Positions 1-6,014 of a stretch of DNA of 9,278 nt are shown here, piece after piece. Each line of letters begins with the position of its first letter. Positions within the stretch are counted from its first letter, which is position 1. Both the position numbers and the translations under genes were made by a program. This stretch comes from JBMOLK01 sp049325575. Its GTDB lineage: Bacteria > Bacillota > Clostridia > Acetivibrionales > Acetivibrionaceae. The stretch spans positions 1-9,278 of the forward strand of contig JBMOLK010000194.1 of assembly GCA_049325575.1 (NCBI GenBank), given 5' to 3'. The notes beneath the pieces were generated by a model. The model had not been told where the DNA came from. It was given only the letters and a program-made list of their open reading frames with translations, and did not search any database.

Positions 1-1
1 T

Positions 2-625
2 TATGGGTATAAGCTTAATGTTATTGAGTCAATAATTGGCTGTTTGGTGACTCTTGTTGTATTTACAGCTGTTCAAGGTACTACTGTTAATACTATTCTT
101 CTTATAACAAGTTTGACTGAAAAAGAATTTCTTGGCAATGAGTTTATGAGAGTTGTTTTGGCCATACCTTACTTAATTGTTGTTTGCGGGATAATCTTTT
201 TCATGTATAGGTCAAACATCAATATTTACTATTTGAAGCATAAAAAAACGGACAAGCCTTATGTCAGCCGTATCAGATTTTTGGTTTTGCAATTGACTTT
301 TGCTTTTTTGAACCTAATTATTATTTTTACTATATTTTTAAAGAATATGGAAATATTTAGATCTATAACAAATAAGTCTCTTGCTGTACTAAGCTTTATT
401 ATAACTATTTCTTTTACAATAATTGTAGTAAAAGCTGTTTTTAAGATGGGAGAAATAATACAAAAGGAAGAAGAGCTAAAAAGGCGTTATGATGGGAGAG
501 AAATTATTCAAAACATCAATTATATGTGTTCGTTAATTGATGCAAAGGAATATGGAGAGCTAAGAAAGACACTTGAGTATATGAAAAATGATATAGATAC
601 CGGAATGGTAAATAGTAAAGATTAG
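2..625 (+). CDS. AgrC-like membrane sensor, 5'-truncated, no kinase catalytic domain
   Basis: The frame is open to the window edge, so the true start lies upstream; the TTG at 44 is internal to a hydrophobic stretch and has no ribosome binding site. The visible 207 residues hold four or five membrane segments (around window residues 9-37, 50-70, 92-115 and 121-145). A short charged coiled-coil-like cytoplasmic tail of about 60 residues follows. The tail (Arg-Glu-Ile-Ile-Gln-Asn, then CSLIDAKEYGELRKTLEYMK) resembles the dimerisation helices of SpoOB/AgrC-type histidine kinases. The usual His-Asp pair is absent and the protein stops there, with no ATP-binding (GHKL) domain; no such domain continues in another frame before the next gene. 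The next gene 72 bp downstream is an AgrD-type peptide, which supports a role in peptide sensing. It could instead be an unrelated membrane protein. Membrane topology is clear; the AgrC relationship is inference. Confidence 0.6.
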   Translation, partial: YGYKLNVIESIIGCLVTLVVFTAVQGTTVNTILLITSLTEKEFLGNEFMRVVLAIPYLIVVCGIIFFMYRSNINIYYLKHKKTDKPYVSRIRFLVLQLTFAFLNLIIIFTIFLKNMEIFRSITNKSLAVLSFIITISFTIIVVKAVFKMGEIIQKEEELKRRYDGREIIQNINYMCSLIDAKEYGELRKTLEYMKNDIDTGMVNSKD

Positions 626-697
626 CGCTAATAGAAGAGATCTATATGTATCTATGTAGATTTCACTCTATTAAATAGAAAATAGGGGGATGTTATT

Positions 698-820
698 ATG
701 AAAGGTAAAATTTTGGGGACTGTTTCTGCTATTTTGTTTGTGGTTTCAGCTCTGGTCTCAAGCACGGCGTCTTATTGGTTATTTTATCAACCGAGGGTAC
801 CTAAATCACTCAATAAATAA
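698..820 (+). CDS. agrD: AgrD-type cyclic lactone autoinducer peptide precursor
   Basis: This is a 40-codon gene starting at ATG 698, with an AGGGGGA ribosome binding site (684-690) 7 nt upstream. AgrD precursors have an amphipathic, membrane-associating leader, a short autoinducer region and a charged C-terminal recognition tail removed by the AgrB protease. All three parts are visible: a basic/hydrophobic leader (residues 1-20), the segment SSTASYWLFY (21-30), and the tail QPRVPKSLNK (31-40). The tail matches the QPxxPKSL type known from clostridial AgrD and the VPKEL of Staphylococcus aureus. Aligning on that tail places Ser26 at the ring-forming position and predicts a five-residue ring Ser-Tyr-Trp-Leu-Phe, closed as a lactone rather than a thiolactone. 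The peptide contains no Cys. It follows the AgrC-like gene and has its own terminator. The processing protein AgrB is not in this window. The family call is strong; the exact mature peptide is inferred. Confidence 0.88.
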   Translation: MKGKILGTVSAILFVVSALVSSTASYWLFYQPRVPKSLNK

Positions 821-926
821 CATCTTCTGTTTGGACTGCATTGCTGTTTTATAAAGTTATCATATAGATTACCAGTTTACACAAAGTTGCTAGTTTGACT
901 AAAAACAAAATGATTTCATCTTATGG

Positions 927-950
927 GCACCTGAATAGGGTGCTTTTTTG
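927..950 (+). terminator. Rho-independent terminator of agrD
   Basis: A 5-bp stem GCACC (927-931) / GGTGC (939-943) with a 7-nt loop is followed directly by six T (944-949). It lies about 107 bp after the agrD stop and is oriented to end the agrD transcript. The stem is short but GC-rich. Confidence 0.72.
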
Positions 951-1095
951 ATTGCAACATTTCAACCTATTAGCATAAAGAAGGAATAACAGTATATAGA
1001 TGTAAAGAGAGTAAATTTCATACTGTGTGAAAGGTGATTTTTTTGAACTGAAAAGCACATTCGTTTTATTAATGATATAATACTGCATCTTGCAC

Positions 1096-1124
1096 CGTAA
1101 TTTGTGCATTATGCACAAATTACG
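1096..1124. repeat. Perfect 13-bp inverted repeat, possible operator
   Basis: The arms CGTAATTTGTGCA (1096-1108) and TGCACAAATTACG (1112-1124) are exact reverse complements around a 3-bp centre. No T-run follows on either strand, so it is not an ordinary terminator. A TATAAT hexamer (1076-1081) lies 14 bp to the left, which would place the palindrome over a transcription start. No convincing -35 box and no downstream plus-strand gene are visible. A dimeric repressor site or a stable hairpin are both possible. Confidence 0.6.
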
Positions 1125-1225
1125 AGTATAAATAAAGAATTTATAGTACAATATAGATAAAGCATCCTGATAAGACCAAACAACGGAACTAATCTTACAA
1201 GATTTACATATTCGATTCAAACTTT

Positions 1226-1286
1226 GCCCAAAAGCTGCGTTTGTTGATTGATATACTTATTAAATCGGCAGGCGCAATTTTTGGGC
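1226..1286. repeat. Imperfect inverted repeat after the LytTR gene
   Basis: GCCCAAAA (1226-1233) pairs exactly with TTTTGGGC (1279-1286). After a 2-nt mismatch, TGCG (1236-1239) pairs with CGCA (1273-1276), leaving a loop of about 33 nt. It begins 11 bp past the stop codon of the minus-strand regulator, so it may form a 3'-end hairpin of that transcript. A T-run is lacking, so termination is uncertain, and a remnant of a small mobile element is another possibility. Confidence 0.4.
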
Positions 1287-1296
1287 TCATTTACTA

Positions 1297-2007
1297 TTAG
1301 GGTTTGAGAGCACTCACTTCATTTCTATATTTTCTTCCAAAGGAACACTGCTGACCTGTTTCAAATACTATTATTTTTTCCCTTAGGAGTATTTGAGAAA
1401 TAAAGAGTTTGTTGGCAATAAAAGATTTATGGCAGCGAATAAAGTTCTCACTATTCAAGGTCTTCTCAAGGCTTTCCAGCGATTCATGGGAAGTTATTTG
1501 ACCGTTTTTTGTATAGATAATAGTGTCTCGCTTTAATCTTTCTACATAAACTATATCATCTGTTTTGATTTTATAAATGCTGGAGCCGGACCTTATTTCG
1601 ATATACTTATAATTGTTTGTTATTGTAATATGGTGCTTGTATATTCTTTGCAGACACTGCTCCAAAACTTCATCCGTTACGGGCTTTACCAAAAAATCAA
1701 AAGAATGTACCTTAAAAGCTTGTAATACAAACTCAAAGTGTCCCGTAATAAAGATGATATAGGCATTTATATTGGTTTTTCGTATTCTCTCTGCAAGCAA
1801 AAAGCCTGTATTGGTATCAGTAAGATTTATATCCAGAAAGAAAACATTACCGTTGCCTTCTGTCAGTGTATTTTCGACATCAGCAGCTTTGGTAGTGGAA
1901 CAGATTATCTCTCCTTTCATATTGTTTTTTATTAATAAGTTCTTTACAGTGTATGTAAGATGACTAAGGTAGTGTTCGTTATCTTCACAGATTACAATTT
2001 GAAGCAT
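1297..2007 (-). CDS. LytTR-family response regulator, AgrA-like
   Basis: A 236-residue cytoplasmic transcription factor, close to the 238 residues of S. aureus AgrA. The receiver domain (1-120) shows the acidic pair Glu8/Asp9, phospho-acceptor Asp59 in FFLDINL, Thr88 and Lys108 before Pro109. The LytTR DNA-binding domain (about 133-236) contains FIRCHKSFIAN (189-199). Cys192 and Cys221 are 29 residues apart, as are Cys199 and Cys228 of AgrA, which form a redox-sensitive disulfide there. The ATG at 2005-2007 has an AGGAG site (2015-2019 on the minus strand) with a 7-nt gap. The gene is convergent with agrD and is the likely output regulator of that signalling locus. Regulators of this family usually bind pairs of 9-bp direct repeats; a 9-bp direct repeat lies upstream of this gene. 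The family is certain; pairing with the adjacent AgrC-like protein is inferred from proximity. Because that protein lacks a kinase domain, another kinase may phosphorylate the regulator. Confidence 0.9.
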   Translation of the reverse strand: MLQIVICEDNEHYLSHLTYTVKNLLIKNNMKGEIICSTTKAADVENTLTEGNGNVFFLDINLTDTNTGFLLAERIRKTNINAYIIFITGHFEFVLQAFKVHSFDFLVKPVTDEVLEQCLQRIYKHHITITNNYKYIEIRSGSSIYKIKTDDIVYVERLKRDTIIYTKNGQITSHESLESLEKTLNSENFIRCHKSFIANKLFISQILLREKIIVFETGQQCSFGRKYRNEVSALKP

Positions 2008-2028
2008 ATGTCTTCTCCTATACTCCCT

Positions 2029-2091
2029 ATACTAAAATTAAAATAAATAGTTAGTCATAACATTAAGTATGATTTATGTATATAGTCATAA
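2029..2091 (-). promoter_or_regulatory. Direct repeat TTATGACTA upstream of the LytTR gene, possible autoregulatory promoter
   Basis: On the minus strand the 9-mer TTATGACTA occurs at 2052-2060 and 2083-2091, 31 bp apart, about three helical turns. A weak -10 (TAGTAT, 2029-2034) lies 17 bp downstream of the proximal copy. That copy therefore overlaps the -35 position, an arrangement typical of activator-dependent promoters. LytTR regulators usually use 9-bp repeats about 21-22 bp apart, so the spacing here is not classical. The repeats are seen directly; binding is inference. Confidence 0.35.
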
Positions 2092-2328
2092 AAATAATCT
2101 TTTTATTATTAAGTTTTTATTTATAAGGCTTAATCAATTCTTAAGTATACTATACTATTGTATAAAAATAAATACATAATTTTGTTTAGCTTTTTTAGAA
2201 AGTGCTCTAATTGCAGGATATAAAAAGAATTCTTTAGTTTCCATAAAAATATATAATCTATTTTTGTATACTATTAAATTTAATTTCATATTATAAAAAT
2301 AGTAAATATGATAATTGGAAGTGATATT
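2092..2328. other. AT-rich divergent intergenic region
   Basis: Together with 2008-2091 this separates two divergently read genes by about 320 bp. It is very AT-rich and has no coding potential. A TATAAT (2252-2257) could serve the small gene downstream, with a leader of about 65 nt, but no good -35 accompanies it. Nothing else recognisable is present. Confidence 0.45.
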
Positions 2329-2481
2329 ATGGACAAGGAAAAGAAGTATGTATTAACAGCCTTAAGTGACAGGGATAGAAAGGTTCTTGACAAGTACACA
2401 AAGTTCTATTCGAATTTTATAGAAAGTAATACCGCCAAAACAGATATACTGGAAGAAGAAAGATACAAAAGCAAGATGTGA
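2329..2481 (+). CDS. Small hypothetical protein, 50 residues
   Basis: An ATG at 2329 follows GGAAGTGAT (2317-2325), which matches the 16S-complementary GGAGGTGAT at 8 of 9 positions. The product is highly charged (MDKEKKYVLT at the start, DILEEERYKSK near the end), probably mostly helical and soluble, with no signal peptide, membrane segment or Cys. A strong hairpin terminator lies 20 bp after the stop, so this looks like a monocistronic small gene rather than noise. The family is not recognised and no function can be assigned. Its neighbours, a LytTR regulator on the other strand and the SRP RNA, give no clear hint. Confidence 0.68.
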   Translation: MDKEKKYVLTALSDRDRKVLDKYTKFYSNFIESNTAKTDILEEERYKSKM

Positions 2482-2501
2482 TATGTTTAAGCAGGAAGGT
2501 T

Positions 2502-2543
2502 ACGGGCAAAGGCAGTAAGTTCACGCCTTGCCCGTTTTATTTA
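2502..2543 (+). terminator. Rho-independent terminator of the small gene
   Basis: The left arm ACGGGCAAAGGC (2502-2513) pairs with GCCTTGCCCGT (2525-2535) with one bulged A, giving an 11-bp GC-rich stem and an 11-nt loop. TTTTATTT follows. It separates the small gene from the SRP RNA promoter. Confidence 0.85.
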
Positions 2544-2598
2544 CAAAAGGCATTGGTTCTGTTGGATAAATGTTCATTATATTATTATTTAAAAAGTC

Positions 2599-2627
2599 TT
2601 GAAGTATTGATAAATATTAAGTATAAT
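2599..2627 (+). promoter_or_regulatory. Sigma-A promoter of the SRP RNA
   Basis: TTGAAG (2599-2604) and a perfect TATAAT (2622-2627) are separated by 17 bp. Transcription should begin near 2634, about 80 nt before the mature RNA. The leader between can form hairpins (GTCTC with GAGAC; GTGCTA 2670-2675 with TAGCAC 2689-2694) and would have to be removed by processing, as happens to the SRP RNA precursor of B. subtilis. Confidence 0.75.
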
Positions 2628-2713
2628 ATATTAAGTGTCTCGTGACAGGTAGTATTTTTACTTGGAGACGTGCTATATTTAAGTGCTTTAGCACATATTA
2701 CAAAGTTAATATT

Positions 2714-2984
2714 TGGTCGTGCTAGATGGGGAGGTAGCGGCGCCTTGTAACCTGCAATCCGCTATAGCAGGGTTGAATTCCTGCCGCAGGCTTGTTTTTG
2801 TAAGGTCTGCTCTTTGTAAGTGGCAATGAAAATTGGGTCCTACGCAATGAAAACCTATGAACCCCGTCAGGTTCGGAAGAAAGCAGCGGTAAGTAGGCCC
2901 TTTCGTGTGCCGTAGGATTGCCTGGTTAGAGTTAACTGCAAAGGTTACGCTTGTAGAAACCTGTCAAAGGCAGGTGCACGGCCA
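2714..2984 (+). ncRNA. ffs: Signal recognition particle RNA, large bacterial (Alu-containing) type
   Basis: This RNA scaffolds the signal recognition particle that brings nascent membrane and secreted proteins to the translocon. The 5' end TGGTCGTGC pairs with GCACGGCCA at the 3' end, fixing the ends and giving 271 nt, the length of B. subtilis scRNA. The 5' Alu-type domain shows GGGGAGGTAGCGG and CTGCAATCCGCTATAGCAGG. Domain IV, the Ffh-binding hairpin, contains GTCAGGTTCGGAAGAAAGCA (from 2866) with its GGAA tetraloop at 2875-2878. TTGCCTGG and TTAACTGC follow as in other Gram-positive SRP RNAs. The gene lies directly upstream of dnaX, the same position as scr in B. subtilis. The ends are accurate to a few nucleotides. 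Confidence 0.96.
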
Positions 2985-3027
2985 ATTATTATATATTAAT
3001 AACAAAACTTGTGAATATTTGATCCTG

Positions 3028-3062
3028 ATAAGCTATTTAATACTTTAAATAGCTTATTTTAT
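3028..3062 (+). terminator. Rho-independent terminator of the SRP RNA
   Basis: A perfect 13-bp stem, ATAAGCTATTTAA (3028-3040) and TTAAATAGCTTAT (3045-3057), with a TACT loop is followed by TTTTATAAT. The stem is AT-rich, so some read-through into dnaX is possible. No clear separate dnaX promoter is seen between it and the dnaX start. Confidence 0.75.
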
Positions 3063-3128
3063 AATTCTTAAGAAATTAATGCTGTACTTTGATTTATTCA
3101 CTTACTTGTAGAGGGATTGGGAGGAACT

Positions 3129-4766
3129 ATGTCATATCTGGCTCTGTATAGAAAATGGAGACCCAGGGTCTTCGAGGATGTGGTTGAACAGGAGCATGTT
3201 GTAAAAACCCTTAGGAACAGCATTGCGTCAGAACGTATAGCGCATGCGTATCTCTTTTGCGGTACCAGGGGTACAGGTAAAACTACCATGGCCAAAATCT
3301 TTTCCAGGGCTATAAACTGCTTGGAGTCTAAGAATGGAGACCCTTGCAATGAGTGTGAAGTATGCAAGGGAATACTTTCCGGCAACCTTCTTGATGTAGT
3401 GGAAATAGATGCAGCTTCAAATAATAGTGTGGATAATGTCAGAGAAATCAGGGATGAGGTTGTTTATGCCCCATCCAAGGCAAGATATAAGGTCTATATT
3501 ATAGATGAGGTTCACATGCTGTCAACAGGTGCTTTTAATGCCTTGCTGAAGACCCTGGAGGAACCTCCTTCACATGTGGTTTTTATATTGGCCACCACAG
3601 AACCTCACAAGCTACCTGCTACAATTTTATCCAGATGTCAAAGATTTGATTTTAGAAGGATTCCTGTTGAAAGTATAGTAAAAAGGGTTGAACATATTGC
3701 TAAAGAGAGCGGCATAGACATACAAAAGGAAGCATCAAAGATGATAGCCAGACTATCTGACGGTGCACTAAGGGATGCTATAAGTATCTTGGACCAGTGT
3801 ATTTCCCAGGGGAATAAAGAGCTGACATATGAAGATGTTTTAGCTGTAGTTGGTCTGGTTAATGATACTTTTATTGCGGAGGTAGTTGATGCAGTAAAAG
3901 GAAAGCAGATTGACAAGGTTCTGTACCAGATTGACAGGCTGGTCATGGACGGCAAGAATATTACCCAGTTTGTTTCAGAATTAGTCCTATACTATAGAAA
4001 TCTTCTTATATGCAGTACATCTTCCAATGCTGAGGAAATAATTGAGGCTTCACAGGAATCGGTTCAAAGGATGAAGGAGCAATCCTTTGGGCTTAAGAGC
4101 TATGAGATAATGTCCATAATAAAAGAGTTGTCAGCTTTGGAGGCATCCATGAAGTGGTCGACCCACCCCAGGGTCCTCCTTGAAATGGCTCTTATAAAGC
4201 TGTGTGAAAGCAGAATTGACCTAAGTGATTCAAACATGGTGGACAGATTGCAGGACTTGGAGAAGAGGGTAAATGATATTTTGTCAAATGGTATTGCAGT
4301 TAAAAATAATTCCGTAAAAGAAAGTGAAACTGGAGATTCTAAAGAGTATAGTAAAAATGTCAAAGAGTCGAGTACTGGCGGTAGAGAGGTAAATAGAAAA
4401 ACTGCCGGAAGTGTTAAAGGGCTTGAAGTGTGGGATAATGTTCTAAAAGAGCTTAAAAACAACGGAAGAATGGTGCTTTATACTAATTTAATGGAAACAA
4501 AGGTCATAGAGCTTAGCAGTAAACTTATAGGGATAGTATTTAAAACTGGAAGCAGCTTCAATAAATTGTGCGTATCAAAGGCTGAAAATCTTGAGGTTGT
4601 TGAGTCCTATTTAAGCAGCGCCCTGGGAAGAGATATAAAGGTTAAATGCCTTGACGATGAAGATGCGGTAGACAACAATAAGGCAGAAGACAAGGATGAG
4701 CTTATTGAAAAGGCGCAGAATATTGCAGATAAATTAAATGTTACATTGAATATAATTGATGAATAA
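3129..4766 (+). CDS. dnaX: DNA polymerase III subunit tau/gamma (clamp-loader ATPase)
   Basis: The 545-residue motor subunit of the clamp loader uses ATP to load the sliding clamp at replication forks. The AAA+ core is complete: N-terminal YLALYRKWRP, Walker A GTRGTGKT (45-52), zinc-finger Cys64, Cys73, Cys76 and Cys79, Walker B VYIIDE (122-127), the SRC motif (168-170), and sensor 2 in GALRDAISILDQ with Arg215. Domain III extends to about 365. A polar linker (about 380-430) and a C-terminal domain follow, the latter ending in an acidic segment. The ATG at 3129 is chosen because family members begin MSYLALYRKWRP and GGAGG (3120-3124) lies just upstream; a TTG four codons earlier would overlap that site. 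No A-AAA-AAG slippery heptamer was found around the linker, so a frameshifted short gamma form is not predicted. ybaB and recR follow in the conserved order. Confidence 0.97.
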   Translation: MSYLALYRKWRPRVFEDVVEQEHVVKTLRNSIASERIAHAYLFCGTRGTGKTTMAKIFSRAINCLESKNGDPCNECEVCKGILSGNLLDVVEIDAASNNSVDNVREIRDEVVYAPSKARYKVYIIDEVHMLSTGAFNALLKTLEEPPSHVVFILATTEPHKLPATILSRCQRFDFRRIPVESIVKRVEHIAKESGIDIQKEASKMIARLSDGALRDAISILDQCISQGNKELTYEDVLAVVGLVNDTFIAEVVDAVKGKQIDKVLYQIDRLVMDGKNITQFVSELVLYYRNLLICSTSSNAEEIIEASQESVQRMKEQSFGLKSYEIMSIIKELSALEASMKWSTHPRVLLEMALIKLCESRIDLSDSNMVDRLQDLEKRVNDILSNGIAVKNNSVKESETGDSKEYSKNVKESSTGGREVNRKTAGSVKGLEVWDNVLKELKNNGRMVLYTNLMETKVIELSSKLIGIVFKTGSSFNKLCVSKAENLEVVESYLSSALGRDIKVKCLDDEDAVDNNKAEDKDELIEKAQNIADKLNVTLNIIDE

Positions 4767-4845
4767 AGCTGCTTATAATAAATGTCATATGATACTTTTG
4801 GGTGATATATTAAAAATGTACTGGTATTTTGTGTTTGTATTAATA

Positions 4846-4851
4846 TATAAT
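4846..4851 (+). promoter_or_regulatory. Candidate -10 box ahead of ybaB-recR
   Basis: A perfect TATAAT occurs in the 225-bp dnaX-ybaB gap, with only a poor -35 (TGGTAT, 4822-4827, 18-bp spacer). If used, transcription would begin near 4858 and the leader would include the hairpin at 4901-4954. The unusually wide gap for this operon makes an internal promoter plausible. Confidence 0.4.
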
Positions 4852-4900
4852 GTACTAGGTACTTTAAGAGATACTACTGTATAGACATTTCAAAATTTAA

Positions 4901-4954
4901 AGAGATCGGACTGTAAAAGTAGTTAAGTGTTTATCTTTACAGTTCGCTATCTCT
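4901..4954 (+). promoter_or_regulatory. Long hairpin in the ybaB leader
   Basis: The outer arms AGAGAT (4901-4906) and ATCTCT (4949-4954) pair. After a small internal loop, GACTGTAAAAG (4909-4919) pairs with CTTTACAGTT (4935-4944), with a bulged A and a G-T pair. The apical loop is about 15 nt. No T-run follows and the structure ends 23 nt before the ybaB ribosome binding site. It could stabilise the mRNA, be an RNase site, or be a weak attenuator between dnaX and ybaB. No known riboswitch class is recognised. Confidence 0.55.
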
Positions 4955-4991
4955 AACTATATTAAATGTGAAAAATTGGAGGTAGTTAGAT

Positions 4992-5333
4992 ATGGCAAAA
5001 GGTGGTTTTCCCGGGTTCGGAGGCAATATGGGTAACCTGATAAAGCAGGCCCAGAAGATGCAGAAGGATATGGAGAAGCTTCAGCAGGAGCTTCAGGAAA
5101 GAACAGTTGAAGCATCAGCAGGCGGAGGAGCAATTACTGTTGTAGCAACAGGAAAAAAAGAAATTAAGGAAATAAATATAAAGCCTGAAGTTGTTGATCC
5201 GGATGATGTAGAAATGCTGCAGGATCTTATTTTAGCAGCAGTTAATGAAGCCTTGAGAAAAGCTGATGAAATGGTTAATGGTGAGATGGGTAAGATCACA
5301 GGAGGACTGGGTGGAATTCCGGGACTGTTTTAG
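4992..5333 (+). CDS. ybaB: YbaB/EbfC-family nucleoid-associated protein
   Basis: This 113-residue protein has the typical length of a family of small dimeric DNA-binding proteins encoded between dnaX and recR in many bacteria. The Gly-rich N-terminus (AKGGFPGFGG) and NLIKQAQKMQKDMEKLQQEL (about 15-34) form the first helix. The signature GGGAITVVATGKKEIKEI (about 44-61) follows, then DPDDVEMLQDLILAAVNEAL with a second helix, and a Gly-rich tail ending in PGLF. The ATG has a GGAGGT site (4978-4983) with an 8-nt gap. recR begins 69 bp downstream. The family binds DNA with little sequence specificity; a precise role in this organism cannot be read from the sequence. Confidence 0.96.
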   Translation: MAKGGFPGFGGNMGNLIKQAQKMQKDMEKLQQELQERTVEASAGGGAITVVATGKKEIKEINIKPEVVDPDDVEMLQDLILAAVNEALRKADEMVNGEMGKITGGLGGIPGLF

Positions 5334-5402
5334 TGCTCTTTGTTATAATTAATATTGTAATGCAAAAGAAATCTGTAAATGTGTAGATAAGGGTGAATAT
5401 TA

Positions 5403-6002
5403 GTGAGCTTTTATGCAGCACCTGTTGCAAAGCTTATAGAAGAGTTTGAGAAGCTTCCGGGTATAGGTCATAAGACAGCCCAAAGATTGGCTTTTCATGT
5501 ACTCAATATGCCTCAAGAAAAGGCAGATAGGCTTGCAAATGCTATTAGTGAAGCAAAGTTAAAAACGAAATACTGTACTGTGTGCGGTAACTTGACCGAT
5601 TCGGATACCTGCTCTGTTTGCAGCTCAAAGAATAGGGATGATTCTGTGATATGTGTTGTTGAAGATTCCCGGGATGTAGTTGCAATGGAGAAGATCCGGG
5701 AGTTTAAAGGTCTTTATCATGTGCTGCATGGTGCCATATCTCCCATGGCGGGGATCGGGCCTGAAGATATTAAGATAAAAGAACTGCTGGCAAGGTTGAG
5801 AGAAGGCAGTGTAAAGGAAATAATAATTGCAACAAACCCCAATATAGAGGGTGAAGCTACAGCGATGTATATATCTAAGCTGATTAAGCCATTGGGTATC
5901 AGGACCACCAGGATTGCACACGGGATACCTGTAGGGGGAGACCTTGAGTACGCGGATGAGGTTACCCTGGCAAAAGCCCTGGAGGGAAGACGTGAAATAT
6001 AA
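5403..6002 (+). CDS. recR: Recombination mediator protein RecR
   Basis: RecR works with RecF and RecO to load RecA on gapped DNA. The 199 residues match the family's usual length. Domains in order: helix-hairpin-helix KLPGIGHKTAQRLAFHVL (17-34), a Cys4 zinc finger (Cys58, Cys61, Cys70, Cys73), and a Toprim domain from about 82 with VVEDSRDV (85-92). Then come AISPMAGIGPEDI, TNPNIEGEATA and the C-terminal GIPVGGDLEYADEVTLAKAL. The start is GTG at 5403 with AAGGGTGA (5389-5395) 7 nt upstream; the next residues SFYAAPVAKLIEEF fit the family N-terminus. An extended -10 (TGTTATAAT, 5341-5349) in the gap after ybaB could add transcription, but no -35 is visible. The gene probably shares a transcript with ybaB and ends at the hairpin downstream. 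Confidence 0.97.
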   Translation: MSFYAAPVAKLIEEFEKLPGIGHKTAQRLAFHVLNMPQEKADRLANAISEAKLKTKYCTVCGNLTDSDTCSVCSSKNRDDSVICVVEDSRDVVAMEKIREFKGLYHVLHGAISPMAGIGPEDIKIKELLARLREGSVKEIIIATNPNIEGEATAMYISKLIKPLGIRTTRIAHGIPVGGDLEYADEVTLAKALEGRREI

Positions 6003-6014
6003 TTTATTTAAACA

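Larger units (their letters stand above)
821..1296. other. Gene-free interval between agrD and the convergent LytTR gene
   Basis: This stretch of 476 bases holds the agrD terminator, a lone TATAAT (1076-1081), a perfect 13-bp palindrome (1096-1124) and an imperfect inverted repeat (1226-1286), each listed separately. No credible coding region is seen on either strand. The longest open frame, on the minus strand at 921-1220, runs through both the terminator and the palindrome and has no ribosome binding site. Confidence 0.6.

Noticed and set aside
853..896. AGTT-containing repeats after agrD as AgrA/LytTR binding sites
   Set aside because: The copies are 11, 18 and 19 bp apart, not the 21-22 bp usual for this family, and match only 4-5 bases each.
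921..1220. Open frame of 99 codons on the minus strand
   Set aside because: It crosses the agrD terminator and the 13-bp palindrome, has no ribosome binding site, and its composition is that of translated AT-rich non-coding DNA.
3117..3128. TTG start four codons upstream for dnaX
   Set aside because: It overlaps the ribosome binding site of the ATG at 3129, and family members begin at that ATG (MSYLALYRKWRP).
4230..4450. Programmed frameshift in dnaX producing gamma
   Set aside because: No A-AAA-AAG heptamer with a downstream stem is seen near the linker.
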